Position numbers and translations under genes: made by a program
Origin: Terripilifer ovatus
GTDB lineage: Bacteria; Pseudomonadota; Alphaproteobacteria; Rhizobiales; Beijerinckiaceae
Direction: 5' to 3'
Assembly (NCBI GenBank): GCA_029222685.1
Contig: JARHVB010000082.1
Location: 1,748-65,747 of the forward strand
Length of the DNA stretch: 64,000 nt
Part shown: piece by piece, positions 52,389-58,661 of the stretch
Position numbering within the stretch: the first letter of the stretch is position 1
Layout of the letters: every line of letters begins with the position of its first letter
Notes under the pieces: generated by a model
What the model was told of the DNA's origin: nothing
The model's database searches: none
The model's input: only the letters and a program-made list of their open reading frames with translations

Positions 52389-52420
52389 TTGACAATATTT
52401 TTGATCGATCGTTCAATCAA
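52389..52420. promoter_or_regulatory. Face-to-face promoters of tetR and the TRAP operon around one TetR operator
   Basis: Plus strand: TTGACA (52389-52394), 17 bases, TTCAAT (52412-52417). Minus strand: TTGATT (52420-52415), 17 bases, TATTGT (52397-52392). Both overlap the imperfect 20-base palindrome TTGATCGATCGTTCAATCAA at 52401-52420, in which 16 of 20 positions match its own reverse complement. One TetR dimer pair bound there would shut both promoters. Confidence 0.6.
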
Positions 52421-52476
52421 TAAATTGACGCACCTGACTCACCGGGCCTAAACACGGGGAAGAGTCGGAGAAGCAT

Positions 52477-53166
52477 ATGAAAACATTGGGTCGGCAAAAG
52501 GCTTCCGCTGAAGAGCGGAACGAACTCGCAAGTGGGGAGACGGAACATCCGGCTCGCGCGCGCATCATTTCGGCCGCCGAGGTGCTGTTCGCAGAACTCG
52601 GCTTCGATGGCGCCTCGATCCGCCAGATTGCCCTGGCGGCAAAAGTGCCGCTGGCGCTGGTCAGCTATCATTTCGGCTCGAAAGAAGGACTTTACCGTGC
52701 GATTTTCGAGCTTCGTGCGCCCAGTATCGTCGAGCAGCGCAAGACCGGGCTTCTGCTTGCCGATGCGGAAAAGGATCCCGAGCGCCGGCTGGAACTCGTC
52801 GTCAAGGCGCTTCTCATTCCGATGCTGAAATTGCGCCGGGAGGAAAAAAGCGCCCGTTTTGGCGCCTTGCTGGCGCGCGAGGTGTCGGACCCCAAGTCAC
52901 TTGACCGCGGCATCATTCGAGACATGTTCGATCCGGTCGCGCGCGCCTTCATCCAGGCCATGCGCGAGGTCCTGCCGGACCGGACCAATGCGGAAATCAA
53001 TTGGGCCTATCAGGTGATGATCGGCGCAATGGTGCACGTCATGGGCGATGCCGGCCGGATCGTGCGGCTCAGCGATGGCGCCTGCGATCCCGAAGACGAC
53101 CAGCAAACCACCGTCCATATCGTCTCGCTGCTGCTAGCGGCCGTTCGGCACGGCAGCAAGATGTAG
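52477..53166 (+). CDS. TetR/AcrR-family transcriptional regulator
   Basis: A 229-residue regulator. After a polar 25-residue head the helix-turn-helix reads ARIISAAEVLFAELGFDGAS, then IRQIALAAKVPLALVSYHFG. The C-terminal half resembles the YbiH/CerR-type effector domain (REEKSARFGALLAREVSDP). ATG 52477 has GGAGAAG close upstream. It leads the FAH-cupin unit and faces the TRAP operon; the 20-base palindrome between them is its likely operator. Confidence 0.9.
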   Translation: MKTLGRQKASAEERNELASGETEHPARARIISAAEVLFAELGFDGASIRQIALAAKVPLALVSYHFGSKEGLYRAIFELRAPSIVEQRKTGLLLADAEKDPERRLELVVKALLIPMLKLRREEKSARFGALLAREVSDPKSLDRGIIRDMFDPVARAFIQAMREVLPDRTNAEINWAYQVMIGAMVHVMGDAGRIVRLSDGACDPEDDQQTTVHIVSLLLAAVRHGSKM

Positions 53167-53194
53167 CGCTTCTAATAAACCGCGGGAGGAAACA

Positions 53195-54193
53195 ATGAAA
53201 CTCGTCACCTATGAAAGCGCGCGCGGTGAATTGCGCGCCGGCGCCTTGATCGACGAAGGAACGGCGATCGTCGATCTCGCACACGGCCAGACGCAGACGC
53301 CTGCAACCGAAGCACGGCACTTCGCCAGCGTGCAGGCGATGATCGAGGGCGACGACGAAGCGCTCGCGCAGGCCTATCGCATCGTCAAGCAGGCCAATGC
53401 TTCCGCGCGTATCGCCCGCGCCGATGCGCATCTCAAGGCGCCCGTGCATCCGCCGATCCAGATGCGCGACTGCCTGTGTTTCGAAGCCCATTTGAAACAG
53501 GCGTTCCAGGCCGCGCGCAAGTTGCGGGCGAGCCAGTTTCCGGACCCTGCCGCCAAAATGGCCGAGATGGAACGCGAGGGGATTCTGGCCGTGCCGAAGA
53601 CCTTCTACGAGCAGCCGATCTATTACAAACCCAATCGCTTCGCCGTCATCGGCACTGATGACGATGTCGTCTGGCCGGCCTATTCGAAAGTGCTCGATTT
53701 CGAGCTCGAATTTGGATTCTACATCAAGGGCAAGGCGCTCGATGTTGCCAAGGAGAAGGCCAGAGAGCACATCTACGGCTACACCATCTTCAACGACATT
53801 TCCGCGCGCGATGCGCAAACCCAGGAGATGGGCGGCCAGCTCGGCCCGGGGAAGGGCAAGGATTTCGACACCGCCAATGCGATGGGGCCCTGCCTCGTCA
53901 CCGCCGACGAGCTCACCGATCCCTACCGGCTGACCATGATCGCGAGAGTCAATGGCGAGGAATGGGGACGCGGCAATTCCAACTCCATGTATTGGTCGTT
54001 CGAGGATCTCATCACGCATGTGTCGCGCAATGAAACGCTTTATCCGGGCGAGTTTTTCGGCTCGGGAACGGTCGGAAACGGCTGCGGCCTCGAACAGATG
54101 CGCTTTCTCAATCCAGGCGACGTCGTCGAACTCGAAGTCGAAGGCATCGGCATTTTGCGCAACCGGATTGTTGCACCGAAGGCAAAGTCATGA
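53195..54193 (+). CDS. Fumarylacetoacetate hydrolase family protein
   Basis: A 332-residue FAH-family enzyme. The metal site is seen in LDFELEFGFYIKGKA (Glu residues) and the following segment GYTIFNDISARDAQ; KGKDFDTANAMGPCLVTADE and FGSGTVGNGCGLEQ complete the barrel. The family cleaves or decarboxylates beta-diketo acids at the end of aromatic ring breakdown. ATG 53195 follows GGGAGG. Its stop overlaps the next frame, and it is followed by the third cupin. Context points to hydrolysis of a ring-cleavage product. Confidence 0.88.
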   Translation: MKLVTYESARGELRAGALIDEGTAIVDLAHGQTQTPATEARHFASVQAMIEGDDEALAQAYRIVKQANASARIARADAHLKAPVHPPIQMRDCLCFEAHLKQAFQAARKLRASQFPDPAAKMAEMEREGILAVPKTFYEQPIYYKPNRFAVIGTDDDVVWPAYSKVLDFELEFGFYIKGKALDVAKEKAREHIYGYTIFNDISARDAQTQEMGGQLGPGKGKDFDTANAMGPCLVTADELTDPYRLTMIARVNGEEWGRGNSNSMYWSFEDLITHVSRNETLYPGEFFGSGTVGNGCGLEQMRFLNPGDVVELEVEGIGILRNRIVAPKAKS

Positions 54194-54213
54194 GCGAAAC
54201 AGGGAGGTCCATT

Positions 54214-54750
54214 ATGCTCAGCAAGATCAAGCGTTATGTCACGGGCCATCGCGCCGATGGCACGGCCATCGTGACGATTGACGATCACGCGCCGAATGCC
54301 GTTCCTCTCACCGGCTGGCCGGGCGCCGGTGTCACCGAAATCTGGGTCACCGGCGACATGCCTGTCGATAATTCCGGCACGGACGATGCATCGCTGCGGC
54401 CCTTGCGGCATGATCCGACGCCGAGCGGCACGATATTCCGCGTCGTCGAGATTCCACCCGAGAGCGCCGCCGCTCCCATCGATACGGCATCGACATTCGC
54501 GCAGCTCGGCTCCGGCAACAAGCCGAGCGCCAGCGACCAGCAACGTCATCCAACCATGCACAAGACCAATTCGATCGATTATCTCGTCGTGATCTCAGGC
54601 GAGATGGATATGCTGATGGAAGACGGCGAGGTTCATCTGAAACCCGGAGACTGCATCGTCCAGCGCGGCACCAACCACGCCTGGAAGAACCGAGGCAACG
54701 TGCCTTGTCTGCTGGCTGCGGTGCTGGTCGACGCAAAGCCCGCACCTTGA
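54214..54750 (+). CDS. Cupin domain protein, copy 3 of 3 paralogues
   Basis: A 178-residue cupin. RYVTGHRADGTAIVTIDDHA and FRVVEIPPES match the other two copies; the barrel has HKTNSIDYLVVISGEMDMLMEDGE (His116) and KPGDCIVQRGTNHAWKNRG (His155, Asn159). ATG 54214 is chosen over ATG 54190 because AGGGAGG lies at 54201-54207. It is directly behind the FAH gene in the TetR unit. Function unknown. Confidence 0.87.
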   Translation: MLSKIKRYVTGHRADGTAIVTIDDHAPNAVPLTGWPGAGVTEIWVTGDMPVDNSGTDDASLRPLRHDPTPSGTIFRVVEIPPESAAAPIDTASTFAQLGSGNKPSASDQQRHPTMHKTNSIDYLVVISGEMDMLMEDGEVHLKPGDCIVQRGTNHAWKNRGNVPCLLAAVLVDAKPAP

Positions 54751-54764
54751 CCCGAGCGATCGCT

Positions 54765-55193
54765 TCAGGCCAGCGCCCAAAGAAATGTCGCGGCCGCCCA
54801 TAGCCCCAGCAGCGTGTGGCCCCATTCGAGCAGCCCCCAGCTGCGGATGAGGTCCCGCGCGTTGCTGCCGGCCTTCTCTTTCGAAATGGCCAGAAGGCGA
54901 TTGTTCAGCGGAACCACGACGAAGAACGTATAGGGCCAGCTCGCCAGTATGATGATCGCGCCGATCAGCCAGCGCACGTCGTTCGCCTCGCGGTAGGTGA
55001 TGACCGCCAGAATGGCGCTGAGCAGCGCCAGGCTGGCCTGCATGACGAAGCCGCGCCGGTCGCTGGGCGCCCACTCCGCCACCATCGCGCGATCGTCCAG
55101 CGCGAGCCGCGACGGCTGTTCGACGAAATTGACGTAGAGCGCAGCGCCGACGAATATGCAGGCGACGGCAAGCGCGAGGAGTCCGATAAACAT
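54765..55193 (-). CDS. DUF1772-type small membrane protein
   Basis: A 142-residue protein with four hydrophobic helices and features of DUF1772: NFVEQPSRLALDDRAMVAEW after helix 1 and SWPYTFFVVVPLNNRLLAI before helix 4. ATG 55193 follows AGGGAGA. It converges with the cupin gene (14 bases apart) and diverges from nasT. No function is known for the family. Confidence 0.8.
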   Translation of the reverse strand: MFIGLLALAVACIFVGAALYVNFVEQPSRLALDDRAMVAEWAPSDRRGFVMQASLALLSAILAVITYREANDVRWLIGAIIILASWPYTFFVVVPLNNRLLAISKEKAGSNARDLIRSWGLLEWGHTLLGLWAAATFLWALA

Positions 55194-55281
55194 TTGCTTC
55201 TCCCTCAAGCAACGACCTTACTGTGACGACCATACAGCAAGGATCTTGCAACCAGATGATACCTTAGCGAATATTAAACAG

Positions 55282-55305
55282 TGTTTCCTCAGGAATAGGG
55301 AAACA
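55282..55305 (+). ncRNA. Hairpin in the nasT leader
   Basis: TGTTTCC (55282-55288) and GGAAACA (55299-55305) form a 7-bp stem with a 10-base loop. A weak promoter (TTGCAA 55246-55251, 17 bases, GAATAT 55269-55274) would start transcription just before it. It may be a target of the RNA-binding ANTAR protein NasT or a coincidental hairpin. Confidence 0.3.
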
Positions 55306-55342
55306 TTGCGCCGCCGGCGCATTCGCGACAAACTCCGGGCCG

Positions 55343-55939
55343 ATGCCTCTCAAAATCCTGCTGATCGATACAGATGTCGAGCGCGCGCAAGCGTTTGAGG
55401 AGCATTTCTCCCAATCCGGCTTCGCGGAGATCGTACGAGCGTCGGAAGGCGCCGATCTCGCCGAGACCGTGGAACGCGCCAGGCCCGATCTCATCATCAT
55501 CGACATGGCGCTGCCCGATCGCGACGCGCTGGAGGACATCCGGGCGGTGTCGGCGGCGCATCCCATCATCATGTTCGCCGGCAGCGACGATCCGGCCTTC
55601 GCCGAGGAGGCGATCGCCGCGGGCGTCTGTTCGTACAATCTCTCCGGCGTCGCGCTGCAGGATCTGCGGCCGATCATGGCCTCGGCGATTGCGCTGTTCA
55701 ACCGCTACCGCAGGGTCGAGGACGAACTTGCCGCCGCCAAAGCGCTGCTGGAAGAGCGACGATTGGTGGAGCGCGCCAAGGCGATCCTGATGCAGGGGCG
55801 CAAGATGACCGAGCCCGAAGCCTGGCGATGGCTGCAGAAGAAGGCGATGAACGAAAACCGCAAACTGGCGCAGGTCGTGGCTGAATTCGTCGCACTGCAC
55901 GATTCTGCGACAACGCGCCCCCTGAGGAAACAACCATGA
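55343..55939 (+). CDS. nasT: NasT, ANTAR-domain antitermination regulator
   Basis: A 198-residue protein. Residues 1-125 are a receiver-like domain with Asp54 in LIIIDMALPDRDA; residues about 133-190 are an ANTAR RNA-binding domain with RRLVERAKAILMQGRKMTEPEAWRWLQKKAM. NasT binds hairpins in leader RNA of nitrate assimilation genes and prevents premature termination or opens the message; in the absence of nitrate it is held by NasS. Its stop overlaps the nasS start (ATGA). Confidence 0.93.
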   Translation: MPLKILLIDTDVERAQAFEEHFSQSGFAEIVRASEGADLAETVERARPDLIIIDMALPDRDALEDIRAVSAAHPIIMFAGSDDPAFAEEAIAAGVCSYNLSGVALQDLRPIMASAIALFNRYRRVEDELAAAKALLEERRLVERAKAILMQGRKMTEPEAWRWLQKKAMNENRKLAQVVAEFVALHDSATTRPLRKQP

Positions 55940-57168
55940 CCGATGTGATCTCGCTGCAGGGCGCGCGGAAAACGGTCGCTCCGAAAATGCGCATCGGCCT
56001 GCTGCGGCTGACCGACGCTGCGCCGGTGATCGCGGCGCACGAGTTCGGCTTCTTCGCCGACGAAGGCATCGAGGTGGAGCTGGTGGTCGAGCCATCCTGG
56101 GCCAATGTCGCCGACAAGCTCGCCTTCGGCTTCTTCGATGCTGCCGTCATCGTGCCGCCGCTCGCCTTCGCTGTTCACCTCGGCGTGCGGGGCGCGGTGC
56201 AACCGATGCTGATCCCCTATGCGATCAGCGCCGGCGGCAACACGGTCACCCTTAGCCGTCCGCTGGCGGAGGAAACCAGGGAGCGCGCCAACCGCGATGG
56301 GCTTTCGACCGTCGAAGCGCTGGCTGCGGGCCTGCGGGCGAGACCTCCCACGCAAACCGTCACACTTGGCGTCGTCCATGCCTATTCGACCCATAACCTC
56401 CTGCTGCGCTATTGGCTGGCCACGGCGGGAATCGAGGCGATGCGCGACGTCAAACTTGCCGTCGTGCCGCCGGCGCGTGCGGTGGAAGCCCTGACCTCCG
56501 GCCAGATCGCCGGATTTTGCGCCGGCGCGCCGTGGGGCGAGGTCGCGCGGCGGGCCGGCGCCGGAACGACCGTCGCCACATCGCGCGACATCTGGCAGAA
56601 CGCCCCGGAAAAGGCCTTCGCCGTCCGGTCGCGCTGGGCACAGGAGAATCCCGACCTGCTTGCCGGCGCCATCCGCGCCCTGCTGCGGGCGGCGAAATTC
56701 TGCGACGCGCCCGAAAACGCCTCCTATACGGCGGCGCTGCTGTCGCGCCGCAAATATGTCGACGTCGATTCCCACGCCATCCTCGCGGCGCTGCCCGGCG
56801 GGACGCGGTCGGGCGGCAGCTCGATTTTCTTTCGCGGCGCGACGACATTCCCGTGGCGGTCGCAGGGGCTTTGGTTCCTCAGCGAGATGCGGCGCTGGCG
56901 GCTGATCAATGAGGCGCTCGATCTGCGGGCGCTCGCCGAGGCGGTGTATCGTCCCGACCTATACCGGGCTGCGATCGCGCCTTTGGCCGAACCGGCGCCG
57001 GTCCGGGATTGGAAACTGGAAGGCGCGCATGCCGCTCCGTGGAGCGCTGAGGCAACGCCCGCCGCCATTGCCATGCCGGCCGACCGGTTCTGCGACGGGG
57101 CCGTTTTCGATCCCGACGCACTGCCTCCGGCGCAGGCCCCCACAAATAGTGCAGTGCACAATATTTAG
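55936..57168 (+). CDS. nasS: NasS, nitrate/nitrite-sensing NrtA-like protein
   Basis: A 410-residue cytoplasmic homologue of the nitrate-binding protein NrtA: MRIGLLRLTDAAPVIAAHEFGFF, GIEVELVVEPSWANVADKLAFGFFDAAV, GVVHAYSTHNLLLRYWLATAG and SSIFFRGATTFPWRSQGLWFLSEM. It lacks a signal peptide, as expected for NasS, which sequesters NasT and releases it when nitrate or nitrite binds. Immediately coupled to nasT. The 3' end contains an 11-base palindrome at 57149-57159. Confidence 0.92.
   Translation: MTDVISLQGARKTVAPKMRIGLLRLTDAAPVIAAHEFGFFADEGIEVELVVEPSWANVADKLAFGFFDAAVIVPPLAFAVHLGVRGAVQPMLIPYAISAGGNTVTLSRPLAEETRERANRDGLSTVEALAAGLRARPPTQTVTLGVVHAYSTHNLLLRYWLATAGIEAMRDVKLAVVPPARAVEALTSGQIAGFCAGAPWGEVARRAGAGTTVATSRDIWQNAPEKAFAVRSRWAQENPDLLAGAIRALLRAAKFCDAPENASYTAALLSRRKYVDVDSHAILAALPGGTRSGGSSIFFRGATTFPWRSQGLWFLSEMRRWRLINEALDLRALAEAVYRPDLYRAAIAPLAEPAPVRDWKLEGAHAAPWSAEATPAAIAMPADRFCDGAVFDPDALPPAQAPTNSAVHNI
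57149..57159. promoter_or_regulatory. GTGCA palindrome, possible NtrC half-site region
   Basis: GTGCAGTGCAC is palindromic. On the minus strand the sequence continues as TGCACTATTTGTGGGG, which carries one good half of the NtrC consensus (TGCAC) and a poor second half. It lies about 120 bases upstream of the sigma-54 promoter, a usual enhancer distance. Confidence 0.35.
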
Positions 57169-57276
57169 CCCCAACGACATGATTTGGCTCAGACCTGCAC
57201 GCCGCTTGAGCAGGCCTAGCAAATAGGCAACTGGCGAACGCGCTGTGTTTCCAGACTCTTAGGAACCTTCGCAAAC

Positions 57277-57292
57277 TGGCGCGGAGCTTGCT
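57277..57292 (+). promoter_or_regulatory. Sigma-54 promoter of the nitrate assimilation structural genes
   Basis: TGGCGCGGAGCTTGCT carries the invariant GG (57278-57279) and GC (57290-57291) with exactly 10 bases between, and agrees with the TGGC-N8-TTGC consensus. Transcription would start near 57303, giving a leader of about 140 bases before the transporter gene. NtrC-dependent nitrogen control is the expected consequence. Confidence 0.65.
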
Positions 57293-57352
57293 TTCAATCT
57301 GATGTCCGGCCGTGGATATCCCGCCGACCGACGTCGCCTAAGGATGGGGGAC

Positions 57353-57438
57353 GCTCGCAAATCCCATTTCCCGCGAGCTAATGGCTGGCTCGCCTCCGGA
57401 CCTGTCCGGCAGCGTCACGCGCTGAATTTGCGAGCCAG
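57353..57438 (+). ncRNA. Leader RNA with four mutually complementary segments (candidate NasT target)
   Basis: Segment 1 GCTCGC (57353-57358), segment 2 GCGAGC (57373-57378), segment 3 CTGGCTCGC (57385-57393) and segment 4 GCGAGCCAG (57430-57438). Pairings 1:2, 2:3 and 3:4 exclude each other where they share a segment. The 3:4 stem is 9 bp, encloses a CCGGA/TCCGG hairpin and a CAGCG/CGCTG hairpin, and ends 6 bases before the transporter ATG at 57445, where it could mask translation. No T-run follows segment 4. The design suits NasT control, though the hexaloop consensus of ANTAR targets is not clearly met. Confidence 0.5.
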
Positions 57439-57444
57439 TATCTC

Positions 57445-58650
57445 ATGAAGAGTACTTTCCTCAAGGCGGGTCACCTCCCGACTCTTGTCGCCTGTTTCGC
57501 CTATTTCGACCTGAGTTTCGCGGTCTGGGTGCTGCTCGGCCCGCTCGCCGTCCTGATTGCACAGGATCTCGATCTCAATGCCGGCGAAAAGGGCCTGATG
57601 GTGGCGTTGCCGGTTCTGGCGGGCGCGGCGCTGCGCTTCGTCAACGGCATTCTGGTGGGCCAATGGAATGCGCGACGCACCGGCATCGTCATGCAGCTCG
57701 TGGTCATCGCCGGCCTGCTCGCCGCCTGGTTCTTCGGCGTCAACTCGCTGCCGCAGGTGCTTGCCCTTGGCCTGGTACTCGGCGTCGCCGGCGCGTCCTT
57801 CGCCATCGCCCTGCCGATGGTGTCCTATTGGTATCCGCCCGAACATCAGGGCATGGCGCTGGGCCTTGCCGGCGCGGGCAATTCGGGCACCGTCTTCGCC
57901 GCCCTGTTTGCACCGACCCTGGCTGTCGCGCTCGGCTGGCGCAACGTCTTCGGCCTTGCCGCCCTGCCGCTGATCGCGGTGTTCATCCTGTTCTTCCTGG
58001 TGGCGAAGGACAGCCCCAACTGCCCGCCGCGCAAGACCATGGCCGATTACCGGCGACTGCTGAAAACATCGGACGCCTGGTGGCTGATGTTCTTCTACAG
58101 CGTCAGCTTCGGCGGTTTCGTCGGCCTGTCGTCGTTCCTGCCGATCTTCTTCCATGACCAGTATCAATTGAGCCCGGTAACCTCCGGTTATTTCACGGCG
58201 AGCTGCGTCTTCGCCGGCTCCTTCGCGCGACCGTTCGGCGGCGCGCTCGCCGACCGTATCGGCGGCACGCGCGCGCTGCTGGCGATCTATGCAGTCGTCG
58301 CGGCGGTTCTGTTCATCGTTGCCAAAGGCACCTTGCCGGACGTTAGCGAGCTCACCGTCTTCATGATCGGCATGATCGCGCTCGGGATGGGCAATGGCGC
58401 GGTGTTCCAGCTCGTGCCGCAACGCTTCTCCCATGACGTCGGCCTGATGACGGGCCTGGTCGGCATGACCGGCGGCGTCGGCGGCTTCTATCTCGCGGCG
58501 AGCCTCGGCTACGCCAAGCAATTCACCGGCAGCTATTCCTTCGGCTTCGCCTTCTTCGCCATGCTCGCCGTCGCGGCCTGGGGCGGCATCGCCGCCGTGC
58601 GCCTGCGCTGGCGGCGCGATGCGGCCCTGCCTGCCGGCGTGCGTATTTAA
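57445..58650 (+). CDS. narK: Nitrate/nitrite transporter (NarK/NasA-type MFS)
   Basis: A 401-residue MFS transporter with 12 helices. LPTLVACFAYFDLSFAVWVLLGPLA is the nitrate-porter start, and the nitrate signature regions GLGVAGASFA-like (LGVAGASFAIALPMVSYW) and GMGNGAVFQLVPQRF are present. It brings nitrate into the cytoplasm for the reductases encoded downstream. No strong ribosome site precedes ATG 57445; the leader stem 57385-57438 occupies that place. The nirB start follows 12 bases later. Confidence 0.92.
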   Translation: MKSTFLKAGHLPTLVACFAYFDLSFAVWVLLGPLAVLIAQDLDLNAGEKGLMVALPVLAGAALRFVNGILVGQWNARRTGIVMQLVVIAGLLAAWFFGVNSLPQVLALGLVLGVAGASFAIALPMVSYWYPPEHQGMALGLAGAGNSGTVFAALFAPTLAVALGWRNVFGLAALPLIAVFILFFLVAKDSPNCPPRKTMADYRRLLKTSDAWWLMFFYSVSFGGFVGLSSFLPIFFHDQYQLSPVTSGYFTASCVFAGSFARPFGGALADRIGGTRALLAIYAVVAAVLFIVAKGTLPDVSELTVFMIGMIALGMGNGAVFQLVPQRFSHDVGLMTGLVGMTGGVGGFYLAASLGYAKQFTGSYSFGFAFFAMLAVAAWGGIAAVRLRWRRDAALPAGVRI

Positions 58651-58661
58651 GGAGACGTGAC

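Noticed and set aside
54190..54213. Earlier ATG for the third cupin
   Set aside because: AGGGAGG lies between this ATG and the one at 54214, so the later start fits the ribosome site and the paralogues' N-termini.
57415..58521. Minus-strand frame opposite the nitrate transporter gene
   Set aside because: Translation is hydrophilic and repetitive in Glu, Arg and Gln, a shadow of the membrane-protein codons.
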